Source of the DNA: CAXXXW01 sp963665555
GTDB lineage: Bacteria > Pseudomonadota > Alphaproteobacteria > Thalassobaculales > Thalassobaculaceae
Length of the DNA: 64,000 nucleotides
Direction of reading: 5' to 3'
NCBI GenBank assembly: GCA_963665555.2
Contig: OY762308.1
Coordinates: 1-64,000 of the forward strand
The notes beneath the pieces are model-generated. The model made no database searches. It was given only the letters and a program-made list of their open reading frames with translations, and was not told where the DNA came from. A program made the translations under genes and the position numbers. Shown here one piece after another: positions 16,984 to 24,348 of the stretch. Position 1 is the stretch's first letter; each line of letters opens with the position of its first letter.

Positions 16984-17637
16984 GTGATCCGGATCGCCCC
17001 GGACCTGCTGCTGCGCGCCTACGCCGCCGGCGTTTTCCCGATGGCGGAGGGGCGCGACGACCCCCGCCTGTTCTTCATCGACCCCGACAAGCGCGGCGTC
17101 GTCCCGCTCGACCGTTTCCGCGTTCCCCGCAAGCTGCGCCGCCAGGTGCGCCGCCGCCTCTACGAGGTGCGCCGCGACACCGCGCTCGAAGCGGTGCTGG
17201 ACGGCTGCGCCGAGGCGGCCGAGGGCCGGCCCGACACCTGGATCAACGCCGAGATCCGCCGCCTCGCGCTGGAGCTCGGCGCGCTCGGCCACTGCCACAG
17301 CGTCGAGGCGTGGCGCGGCGGCGAACTGGTCGGCGGGCTGTACGGCGTGGCGCTGGGCGGCGCGTTCTTCGGCGAAAGCATGTTCAGCCGCGCCGACAAC
17401 GCCAGCAAGGTCGCGCTGGTTCACCTCGCCGCGCGGCTGCGCGCCGGCGGGTTCACGCTGCTCGACTGCCAGTTCGTCACCGACCACCTGCGCCAGTTCG
17501 GCGCGGTGGAGATTCCGCGCGCGGCCTATCTCTCGCTGCTGGAGGACGCGCTGCGCCGCCCCGCCTCCTTCGACGGCCCGCCCGACGATTCGGCGGCGGT
17601 CGAGGCGCTTTTGCAGGCGAGCAGCCGGACATCGTAG
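16984..17637 (+). CDS. aat: Leucyl/phenylalanyl-tRNA-protein transferase
   Basis: This 217-residue enzyme transfers Leu or Phe to N-terminal Lys or Arg of proteins, marking them for ClpAP through the N-degron pathway. Family motifs are LLLRAYAAGVFPMAE near the N-terminus, SVEAWRGGELVGGLYGVALGGAFFGESMFS in the middle, and LLDCQFVTDHLRQFGAVEI. It starts with GTG 16984. Its 3' end runs 112 bases into the oppositely oriented DUF2155 gene. Confidence 0.95.
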   Translation: MIRIAPDLLLRAYAAGVFPMAEGRDDPRLFFIDPDKRGVVPLDRFRVPRKLRRQVRRRLYEVRRDTALEAVLDGCAEAAEGRPDTWINAEIRRLALELGALGHCHSVEAWRGGELVGGLYGVALGGAFFGESMFSRADNASKVALVHLAARLRAGGFTLLDCQFVTDHLRQFGAVEIPRAAYLSLLEDALRRPASFDGPPDDSAAVEALLQASSRTS

Positions 17638-18035
17638 ACCGGATGCTCCATCGCGTGCAGGGCCGGGCTGGAGGCGAACATCCAGCCGGAGAACACGAGG
17701 ACGGGCGGCTCGCCCGGCCTGCGTTCGGAGATTTCGAGGAAGGCGGCGCTCTCCGGCGTTTCGGTCGGCGGCCGGCGGCGGCAGGCGCGGACCCTGACGC
17801 GGAGCGCCCCGCGCGCCCCCTCGGCGCCGACGGGGACCTCGAAGGTCGAGACCCGCGCGGTGATCTTGTCGAGGCCCTGGAGCAGGGCGGCCGGCGCCTC
17901 GATCCAGCCGCGATCGCCCCGCGCCCGGCGCTCGGCCGCGGCCCCGTCGCCGGGGGCGCCGGCGACCGCGGCGGCGAGCGCGAGCGCCGCCCGCCCGGCG
18001 GCGCGGCTAGCGCGCCTCGCCCTCGCCGCCGGCAT
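17526..18035 (-). CDS. DUF2155 domain protein
   Basis: This 169-residue protein matches the alphaproteobacterial DUF2155 pattern: AALLQGLDKITARVSTFEVPVG, then RVRACRRRPPTETPESAAFLEI, then the conserved FSGWMFASSPALHAMEHPVYDVRLLAC. The N-terminus is hydrophobic and Ala-rich, like a signal peptide, so an envelope location is likely. The function is unknown. It overlaps the end of mlaD by 29 bases, and its last 112 bases lie antisense to aat. The Ser-rich tail after the conserved Cys is not part of the domain. Confidence 0.85.
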   Translation of the reverse strand: MPAARARRASRAAGRAALALAAAVAGAPGDGAAAERRARGDRGWIEAPAALLQGLDKITARVSTFEVPVGAEGARGALRVRVRACRRRPPTETPESAAFLEISERRPGEPPVLVFSGWMFASSPALHAMEHPVYDVRLLACKSASTAAESSGGPSKEAGRRSASSSSER

Positions 18036-18474
18036 CCTGTACGGCGAAGATGAACTTGCCGAGCAGCTGGACGATGTCCACCGAGTCCTGCGTGTACTCG
18101 ATGGCGCCGCCGGGTTCGATCGTGTCCGGCGAGCCGCCCGGCGCCAGTTCGATGTAGCTGCCGCCGAGCAGGCTTTCGCTGGCGATCGCGGCGGAGGTGT
18201 CGTCGGGCAGCGCGTAGGCCTCGTCGATCCGCATGGCGACGACGGACCGCCAGGTCTCGGCGTCGAGCGACAGGCCGGTCACGGTCCCGACCGAGACGCC
18301 GCCGACCCGCACATCCGTTCCCGCCTTCACCCCGCCGACGCGGTTGAAGCTCGCGCTTACCTCGTAGCCGGCGCCGGCGCGCAGGTCGGCGGAGTTGTAG
18401 GCGAAGGCGAGGAACAGCGCCGCCGCCGCCAGCACGACCGCCCCCATCAGCGTCTCGATGGTGTTCCGCCGCAT
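18007..18474 (-). CDS. mlaD: MlaD-family lipid transport substrate-binding protein
   Basis: This 155-residue MCE-domain protein has one N-terminal membrane helix (about residues 10-26) and a periplasmic MCE domain with VSASFNRVGGVKAGTDVRVGGV and the hydrophobic IASESLLGGSYIELAPGG. MlaD forms a hexamer with the MlaE-MlaF ABC transporter and moves phospholipids between the membranes. No mlaE or mlaF is nearby; this separate mlaD beside DUF2155 and NDUFA12 is a recurring alphaproteobacterial arrangement. Confidence 0.9.
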   Translation of the reverse strand: MRRNTIETLMGAVVLAAAALFLAFAYNSADLRAGAGYEVSASFNRVGGVKAGTDVRVGGVSVGTVTGLSLDAETWRSVVAMRIDEAYALPDDTSAAIASESLLGGSYIELAPGGSPDTIEPGGAIEYTQDSVDIVQLLGKFIFAVQDAGGEGEAR

Positions 18475-18525
18475 CGCCGCCGCCTCCTCGAATCCGCCCG
18501 GCCGGGGCCGCCGCCGCGCCCGGCC

Positions 18526-18882
18526 TCAGGCCGGCGTCCAGGGTTCGTAGTCGCCGGTCGCGCGGTCGCGCCTGCCGCCGCGCAGCGCGTGCCCCGGCGG
18601 CCGGTAGGCGTAGGGCGTGCCGGTCAGGTTCGGCAAGTGGTCCTTCTGCCACTCGAAGCGCGGCTCGTCCCCGCCGCCCGGCTCGTCGTCGATATGGTGC
18701 AGCCAGCCGTGCCAGTCGGGCGGGACCTTGGACGCTTCGACCATGCCGCTGTACAGCACCCACCGCTTGCGCCGCCCGTCGGGGCGGATGCGGGACTTGT
18801 GCTCGTAGTAGCGGTTGCCGAAGGCGTCGGCCCCGACGAGGCGCCCGTTCAACCAGGTGTAAAGCAGCGTTCCGACATCCAT
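18526..18882 (-). CDS. NADH:ubiquinone oxidoreductase subunit NDUFA12
   Basis: This 118-residue protein is the bacterial homologue of complex I accessory subunit NDUFA12 (B17.2), found in Alphaproteobacteria and mitochondria. The diagnostic run is LVGADAFGNRYYEHK, then RRKRWVLYSGMVEASKVPPDWHGWLHH and the C-terminal PYAYRPPGHAL. The ATG at 18882 gives the normal length. It supports the alphaproteobacterial assignment. Confidence 0.95.
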   Translation of the reverse strand: MDVGTLLYTWLNGRLVGADAFGNRYYEHKSRIRPDGRRKRWVLYSGMVEASKVPPDWHGWLHHIDDEPGGGDEPRFEWQKDHLPNLTGTPYAYRPPGHALRGGRRDRATGDYEPWTPA

Positions 18883-18980
18883 GCGGCGCGATCCCCGCGG
18901 CGATTCGACCGGCGCCGGACTATGGCGCCCGCGCGCCCGCCCGTCCAGCCGTTCCCGCGCGCCGCCGGCCTCGGGCGGCG

Positions 18981-19361
18981 TCAGGCGGCGTCGCGGCGTT
19001 CGAGAAGCCGGATCACGACCCCCAGGGCGCCTTCGACATTGGCGATGCGCTCGCCGAGCGCCCGGTTCTGGTCGGTCGTCTCCTTGCGATGCGCCTCGAT
19101 CCGCTCGGTCGTCTCCTTGTGGAGCGTCTCCATCCGCTCGGCCGTCTCCTTGCGATGCGCCTCGATCCGCTCGATCGTCTCCTTGCGGAGCGTCTCGATC
19201 CGCTTGCCCAGGTCGTCGATCCGCCTGGCTTGTTCGTCGATCCGCCCGTTCAGCCGGGCCTCCATGCGTTCGAGCCTTCGGCCGGTCGCCATCTGGCCGC
19301 CGACGATGAGGCCGGCGAGGGCGATTGCGACGGCGATCACGGTCCACGTGTCCGGGGTCAT
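18981..19361 (-). CDS. Membrane-anchored coiled-coil protein with 11-residue repeats
   Basis: This 126-residue protein has one N-terminal transmembrane helix (TVIAVAIALAGLIVGG) followed by a charged helical rod. Residues in the middle are four tandem 11-residue units of the form I-E-(T/A)-(L/H)-(R/H)-K-E-T-x-E-R, a hendecad coiled-coil pattern. The C-terminus returns to a non-repeated helix. GGAGG precedes the ATG. I do not recognise a function; such proteins are often of unknown role at the inner membrane. A similar layout is seen at 51,662. Confidence 0.7.
   Translation of the reverse strand: MTPDTWTVIAVAIALAGLIVGGQMATGRRLERMEARLNGRIDEQARRIDDLGKRIETLRKETIERIEAHRKETAERMETLHKETTERIEAHRKETTDQNRALGERIANVEGALGVVIRLLERRDAA
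19078..19209. repeat. Four 33-bp tandem repeats inside the coiled-coil gene
   Basis: Four consecutive 33-base units at 19078-19110, 19111-19143, 19144-19176 and 19177-19209 share the start GTCTCCTTG and encode one 11-residue coiled-coil repeat each. Units 1 and 3 are nearly identical, as are 2 and 4, so a 66-base unit was probably duplicated. Confidence 0.85.
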
Positions 19362-19421
19362 CGGGGGCGTCCTCCGCGAGCGGAAGGTTAGGGTTTCGGC
19401 GCGCGGCGCGCAAGCGGCCGT

Positions 19422-20777
19422 TCAGGCCCGGTCGACCAGGTGGAGGAAGGAGCCGAACACCGCGCCGCGCCGCAGCCCGGCCGGGGGCAGCGGCGCGCCG
19501 GCGGCGTCCTCGGCGTCGAACAGGGCCTCGCCGCCGGCCTCGCGCGCGGTCGCGGCGTAGTGGAACTCGTGCCCGCGGAACGCCGTCCCCGCCGGGCCGA
19601 GCGGCGTCGCGGCGCGCGCCCGCGCCAGCCGGTAGCCGAGCGCGAGCCGCGGCGCGGCGAAGCCGGTCTCCAGGTCGAGCAGGCCGGCCATGCGGTGCGC
19701 CTCGCCGCCCGCATCCGTCAGCGCGGCGCCGAGCGCCATGTAGCCGCCGCACTCCCCGTACACCGTTCCGCCGCGCCCGGCGTGGCGGCGCAGCCCGTCG
19801 AGGAAACGCGCGGCGGCGGCGATCCGCCCGGCATGAAGTTCGGGATAGCCGCCCGGCAGGAACACCGCGTCCGCGTCCGCCGCCGGCGCCTCGTCGGCCA
19901 GCGGCGAGAAGGGCAGGACCTCCGCCCCCGCCGCGCGCCAGACGTCGAGGACATGGCCGTAGGCGAAGCCGAAGGCCGCGTCCCTTGCGACCGCGACCCG
20001 CTGGCCCGGCGGCGCGATCCCGCGCGAGGGCGCGCCCGGCGCCGGCGGGCGGGGCGCCGGGCGGATCGAGGGGCGGGCGGCGCGGCGCAGCGCCTCCAGG
20101 TCGACGGCGGCGGCGACCGCGCGTGCCGCGCCGTCGAGGAACCGCTCCAGGTCCGCGTGCTCGCCGGCCTGCAGGAGGCCGAGATGGCGCGAGGGCAGGG
20201 CCAGCCGCGCGTCCCTCGGGATCGCGCCGAACACCGGCGCCCCGATCGCCTCCAGCGCCGCGCGCGCCAGCCCCTCGTGCCGCGCCCCGGCGACCCGGTT
20301 CAGGATAACGCCCGCGACCTCGACATCCGCCCGGTGGCCGCGGAACCCCCGGACCAGGGCGGCGGCGGACTGCGCCTGGCCGCGCGCGTCCACGACCAGC
20401 GCCACCGGCCAGCCGAAGCGCGCGGCCAGGTCGGCCGTCGCGCCGTCCGATGTCGCGCCCGCGCGCGGCGCGCCGTCGAACAGCCCCATCGCGCCCTCGA
20501 CGACCAGCAGGTCCGCGCCCGCCCCGGCTTCGGCCGCCAGCCGGTCGAGCACGGCCGGGCGCATCGACCAGCCGTCGAGGTTCGGGCAGGGCCGCCCGCT
20601 CGCGGCGGCGTGGTAGCGCGGGTCGATATAGTCCGGCCCCGCCTTCGCCGAGCCGACCGCCACGCCGGCGTCGCCCAACGCGCGCAGCAGGCCGAGGGTC
20701 GTAACGGTCTTGCCGGAGCCGGAGGCGGGCGCGGCGACGACAAGGCCGGGCGGCGCGGCCGGCGGCGCGGCGGTCAT
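19422..20777 (-). CDS. cobB: Cobyrinate a,c-diamide synthase
   Basis: This 451-residue glutamine amidotransferase amidates the a and c side chains of the corrin ring (CobB/CbiA). The N-terminal synthetase domain has the P-loop APASGSGKTVTTLGLLRAL and KAGPDYIDPRYH; the C-terminal class I glutaminase domain has the nucleophile Cys in YGECGGYMALG and FHYA. Its ATG overlaps the TGA of cobA by four bases (ATGA), so the two are translationally coupled. Whether its substrate is cobyrinate or hydrogenobyrinate depends on the route; CbiD and CbiX in this cluster suggest the cobalt form. Confidence 0.94.
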   Translation of the reverse strand: MTAAPPAAPPGLVVAAPASGSGKTVTTLGLLRALGDAGVAVGSAKAGPDYIDPRYHAAASGRPCPNLDGWSMRPAVLDRLAAEAGAGADLLVVEGAMGLFDGAPRAGATSDGATADLAARFGWPVALVVDARGQAQSAAALVRGFRGHRADVEVAGVILNRVAGARHEGLARAALEAIGAPVFGAIPRDARLALPSRHLGLLQAGEHADLERFLDGAARAVAAAVDLEALRRAARPSIRPAPRPPAPGAPSRGIAPPGQRVAVARDAAFGFAYGHVLDVWRAAGAEVLPFSPLADEAPAADADAVFLPGGYPELHAGRIAAAARFLDGLRRHAGRGGTVYGECGGYMALGAALTDAGGEAHRMAGLLDLETGFAAPRLALGYRLARARAATPLGPAGTAFRGHEFHYAATAREAGGEALFDAEDAAGAPLPPAGLRRGAVFGSFLHLVDRA

Positions 20778-21643
20778 CCCGCCTCGTCGCGCCGCGCGCG
20801 GCCGAGCGGGTCGGGGTCGAGCGCGCGGCCCGCCCCGGCGCCCAGCCAGTCCAGCCCGGCGCGCAGGCGCACGGCCTCGCCGACGGCGACGATGGCGGGC
20901 GGGCGCACATCGTGCAGGGCGGCGTCGCGCGCGCAGCGCCCGAGCGTCGTCTCCACCACGGCCTGGGCGGGCGTGGTGGCGGCGGAGACCAGCGCGACCG
21001 GCTCGTCGGCCGGCCTTCCGCCGCGCATCAACTCGCCCGCGATGCGGTCCAGGTGCTTCAGCGCCATGTAGATCGCCAGCGCCGGCGCCCCGCGCGCGAG
21101 CGCTTGCCAGTCCACGCCCGCGATCCCGCCCGCCGCGTCGTGGCCGGTCACCAGCGTCACGGCGTGGTTGGTCTCGCGATGGGTGAGCGGGATGCCGGCA
21201 TAGGCGAGGCCGCCGATCCCGGCCGTCACGCCGGGAACGACGCGGAACGGGACCCCGGCCCGGACCAGCGCCAGCGCCTCCTCGCCGCCGCGGCCGAACA
21301 CGAACGGATCGCCGCCCTTCAGTCGCAGCGTCCGCTTGCCCTGGCGCGCCAGCTGGACCAGCCGCAGCGAGATGTCGGCCTGGCTGGGCGAGGGCCGGCC
21401 GCCCCGCTTGCCCGCGTACTCCCGCGGCGTTCCGGCCGGCGCGAGGGCCAGCACCTCCTCGCTCACCAGCGCGTCGTAGACGATCGCGTCGGCCAGCCTG
21501 AGGCCGCGCAGCGCGTGCAGGGTCAGCAGGCCGGGATCGCCCGGCCCGGCGCCGGCGAGCCACACGCTGCCCGGCGCGAAGGCGGGGCCGCCCGCCGCGC
21601 CGCCGGTCCCGCCGCCGGTCCAGTCCTCGATGCCGTCGATCAT
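20774..21643 (-). CDS. cobA: Uroporphyrinogen-III C-methyltransferase
   Basis: This 289-residue SAM-dependent enzyme methylates uroporphyrinogen III at C2 and C7 to give precorrin-2, the branch point to cobalamin and siroheme. It shows AGAGPGDPGLLTLHALRGL, RLKGGDPFVFGRGGEEA and VVPGVTAGIGGLAYAGIPLTHR. There is no fused CysG dehydrogenase/ferrochelatase domain. The ATG at 21643 is 69 bases from the divergent cbiD start, so the two transcripts share a short promoter region. Confidence 0.94.
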   Translation of the reverse strand: MIDGIEDWTGGGTGGAAGGPAFAPGSVWLAGAGPGDPGLLTLHALRGLRLADAIVYDALVSEEVLALAPAGTPREYAGKRGGRPSPSQADISLRLVQLARQGKRTLRLKGGDPFVFGRGGEEALALVRAGVPFRVVPGVTAGIGGLAYAGIPLTHRETNHAVTLVTGHDAAGGIAGVDWQALARGAPALAIYMALKHLDRIAGELMRGGRPADEPVALVSAATTPAQAVVETTLGRCARDAALHDVRPPAIVAVGEAVRLRAGLDWLGAGAGRALDPDPLGRARRDEAG

Positions 21644-21712
21644 GGCGCCAAGGTATCGCCGCCCGAGCGAGCTTTCTAGCCACGGCCCGGCGCCGCGCCC
21701 TATAAATTCGAC

Positions 21713-22804
21713 ATGGCGCGCGAACCCCGAGAACCGCTCCGGCGCGGCTGGACCACCGGCGCCTGCGCGACCGCGGCCGCGAAGGCGGCCTACGCCGCGC
21801 TGCTGACCGGCGCCTTCCCCGACCCGGTGCGGATAACGCTGCCCGGCGGCCGGACGCCCGCCTTCGCGCTGGCGCGCGAGGCGCTGGGCGAAGGATCGGC
21901 GACGGCGGGGGTGGTGAAGGACGCCGGCGACGATCCCGACGTGACGCACGGGGCGCTGGTGCTGGCGACGGCGCGCCCCGGCCCGCCCGGATCGGGCGTC
22001 GCCTTCTCGGCCGGGCCGGGCGTCGGCACGGTGACGAAGCCGGGCCTGCCCGTCCCGCCCGGCGAGCCGGCGATCAACCCCGCGCCCAGGAAGATGATGC
22101 GCGCCGCGATCCGCGAGGTCGCGGCCGCGCACGGCGGCGGCGGCGACGTTCGCCTCGAAGTGTCGATCCCCGGCGGGGAGAAGCTGGCCGCGCGCACCTG
22201 GAACCCGCGCCTCGGCATCGTCGGCGGCCTGTCGATCCTGGGCACGACCGGCGTCGTGGTGCCGTATTCCTGCGCCGCCTGGATCCACTCGATCCATCGC
22301 GGCGTGGATGTCGCCCGCGCGACCGGGACGACGCATATCGGCGCCTGCACCGGCTCCTCCTCGGAGGCCGCCGCGCGCCGCCTGCGCGGCCTGCCGGAGG
22401 CGGCGATGATCGACATGGGGGATTTCGCCGGCGGGCTGCTGAAATACCTCCGCCGCCATCCCGTGCCGCGGCTCACGCTCGGCGGCGGCTTCGCCAAGCT
22501 CGCCAAGCTGGCGCGCGGCCAGCTGGACCTGCATTCCGGCCGGGGCGAGGTGGATTTCGACTGGCTGGGCGGGCTGGCCGAGTCGCTCGGCGCCGGGGCC
22601 GGGGACGCCGCCGCGATCCGCGCCGCCAACACCGCGATGGAGGCGCTGGCGCTGGCGGAGGGAAGCGGGCTGCCGCTGGCGGACGCGGTGGCGGCGGGGG
22701 CGCGGCGGACCGCGCTCGAGGTGCTGGACGGGGCGCCGGTCGCCGTCGAGGTGCTGGTGTTCGACCGGACGGGGCGCCTGGCGGGCGCGGCCGATGGCGG
22801 CTAG
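21713..22804 (+). CDS. cbiD: Cobalt-precorrin-5B C1-methyltransferase
   Basis: This 363-residue protein is CbiD, which methylates C1 in the early-cobalt (anaerobic-type) cobalamin pathway. The N-terminus RRGWTTGACATAAAKAAYAALLTG is the family hallmark, followed by KDAGDDPDVTHG, GVGTVTKPGL and the later GNTTHIG-like TTHIGACTGSSSE. Its end overlaps cobK by 11 bases. Presence of CbiD rather than CobF supports the cobalt-early route. Confidence 0.94.
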   Translation: MAREPREPLRRGWTTGACATAAAKAAYAALLTGAFPDPVRITLPGGRTPAFALAREALGEGSATAGVVKDAGDDPDVTHGALVLATARPGPPGSGVAFSAGPGVGTVTKPGLPVPPGEPAINPAPRKMMRAAIREVAAAHGGGGDVRLEVSIPGGEKLAARTWNPRLGIVGGLSILGTTGVVVPYSCAAWIHSIHRGVDVARATGTTHIGACTGSSSEAAARRLRGLPEAAMIDMGDFAGGLLKYLRRHPVPRLTLGGGFAKLAKLARGQLDLHSGRGEVDFDWLGGLAESLGAGAGDAAAIRAANTAMEALALAEGSGLPLADAVAAGARRTALEVLDGAPVAVEVLVFDRTGRLAGAADGG

Positions 22805-23579
22805 GCGCGTCCTCGTCCTCGGCGGGACGGCGGAGGCGGCCGAGGCGGCGCGGCTGCTGGATGGCGACAGCGGGTTCGCGCCGGTCGTCTCGCTGGCCGG
22901 CGCGACGCGGAACCCCCGGCCGACGGCGGGCGCGGCGCGCGTCGGCGGGTTCGGCGGCGCGGCGGGCCTGGCGGCGTATCTCCGGCGCGCGCGCGTCGAC
23001 CTGCTGCTCGACGCGACCCATCCCTACGCCGCCCGGATCGCCCGCCATGCCGCGGAGGCGGGGGCGGCGGCCGGCGTTCCGACGGTCCATCTCCACCGCC
23101 CGCCCTGGCGCCCGGCCCCCGGCGACGACTGGCGCGAGGCGGCGGACGCGGCCGGCGCGGCGCTCCTGTTGCGCGATTCGGACCTGCCGGACGGGGCCGC
23201 CGCGCTGCTCGCCATCGGGCGCAAGGGCCTCGCGCCCTTCGCGGCGGCCGCGCGCCTGCGCCTCGTCGCGCGCTCCATCGAGCCGCCGGAGGACGCGCCC
23301 TTCCTCGCCGAATCCGTGCTCGCGCGCGGCCCCTTCGCGCGGGACGGCGAGATCGCGTTCCTGCGGGCGCGCGCGATCCGCCTCGTCGTCGCCAAGAACA
23401 GCGGCGGGACGGGGAGCCGGGCGAAGATCGACGCGGCGCGAACGCTCGGCCTGCCGGTCGTCCTGCTCCGCCGCCCGCCGCCGCCGGAGGGGGAGGTCGT
23501 CGCCACCGCCGCGGAGGCGGTCGCCCGGCTGCGCGCGCTGGCGGGGCAGGGCGGGGCAGTGCGGGGCAGTGCGGGGTAA
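22794..23579 (+). CDS. cobK: Precorrin-6A reductase (CobK/CbiJ)
   Basis: This 261-residue enzyme reduces (cobalt-)precorrin-6A with NAD(P)H. Family features are the start RVLVLGGTAEAAEAARLL, LLLDATHPYAARIARHAA and the late LVVAKNSGGTGSRAKIDAA. It overlaps cbiD by 11 bases. The last codons and the stop are formed by a 10-base tandem repeat. It is convergent with cobM, with only seven bases between the two stops. Confidence 0.92.
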   Translation: MAARRVLVLGGTAEAAEAARLLDGDSGFAPVVSLAGATRNPRPTAGAARVGGFGGAAGLAAYLRRARVDLLLDATHPYAARIARHAAEAGAAAGVPTVHLHRPPWRPAPGDDWREAADAAGAALLLRDSDLPDGAAALLAIGRKGLAPFAAAARLRLVARSIEPPEDAPFLAESVLARGPFARDGEIAFLRARAIRLVVAKNSGGTGSRAKIDAARTLGLPVVLLRRPPPPEGEVVATAAEAVARLRALAGQGGAVRGSAG

Positions 23580-23580
23580 G
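23541..23580. repeat. Four 10-bp tandem repeats at the end of cobK
   Basis: Four consecutive 10-base units (GCGGGGCAGG, GCGGGGCAGT twice, GCGGGGTAAG) span the last nine codons of cobK, its TAA stop and the first spacer base. Copy-number change would shift the frame and the C-terminus, since 10 is not a multiple of three. Confidence 0.8.
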
Positions 23581-23586
23581 GCGGGC

Positions 23587-24348
23587 TCAGCCGCGCCGGG
23601 GGCGCAGCAGGTGGACATGGGCGGGATCGTAGAGCGCGCTGTCGCGCCCGCCCGCGCCGGCCAGCGCCGGGCCGGCCAGCACCAGCGCCGTGCGCGTGAT
23701 CTTCGCGGCCCTGACCTTCGCCCCGATGTCCGAGATCGTGCCCCGGACAATCCTCTGGTCCGGCCAGGAGGCGCGATGGACGACCGCGACCGGAAGGTCC
23801 GGCCCGTGGATCGGCTCCAGCGCGGCGCGGATGCGGCGCAGGTCGCGGATCGAGAGGTGGATGGCCAGGGTCGCTCCGGAGCGGGCCAGCGCCTCCAGCT
23901 CCTCGCCCGGCGGCATCGGGGAGGACTTCATCGCCGTGCGCGTCAGGATCACCGTCTGCGCCACGCCGGGGAGCGTCAATTCCAGCCCCAGCGCCGCCGC
24001 CGCCGCCGCGAAGGCCGGCACGCCCGGCACGATGTCCCAGGGCACGGAGAGCGCGTCGAGCCGCCGCGTCTGCTCCGCGACGGCGCCGTAGAGCGACGGG
24101 TCGCCCGAATGCACCCGCGCCACCTCCAGCCCCTCGGCGTGGGCGCGCGCCATCTCGTCCACGATCCGGTCGAGCGTCATCGGCGCGGTGTCGATCACGC
24201 GCGCGCCGGGCGGGGCGAGCGCCACCACCGCTTCGGGAACCAGCGAGCCGGCGTAGAGGCAGACCGGGCAGCGCGCGACCAGGTCGCGCCCGCGAACCGT
24301 GACCAGGTCCGGCGCGCCCGGCCCGGCCCCGATGAAATGCACCGTCAC
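23587..24348 (-). CDS. cobM: Precorrin-4 C11-methyltransferase
   Basis: This 253-residue SAM-dependent methyltransferase (CobM/CbiF) methylates C11. It begins TVHFIGAGPGAPDLVTVRGRDLV, has the SGDPSLYGAVAEQTRRL and IVPGVPAFAAAAAALG segments, and ends with the typical TRTALVLAGPAL. It starts with GTG 24348, whose last two bases lie in the TGA of the upstream cbiG-cobJ gene (GTGA overlap). It is the last gene of the leftward operon. Confidence 0.94.
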   Translation of the reverse strand: MTVHFIGAGPGAPDLVTVRGRDLVARCPVCLYAGSLVPEAVVALAPPGARVIDTAPMTLDRIVDEMARAHAEGLEVARVHSGDPSLYGAVAEQTRRLDALSVPWDIVPGVPAFAAAAAALGLELTLPGVAQTVILTRTAMKSSPMPPGEELEALARSGATLAIHLSIRDLRRIRAALEPIHGPDLPVAVVHRASWPDQRIVRGTISDIGAKVRAAKITRTALVLAGPALAGAGGRDSALYDPAHVHLLRPRRG

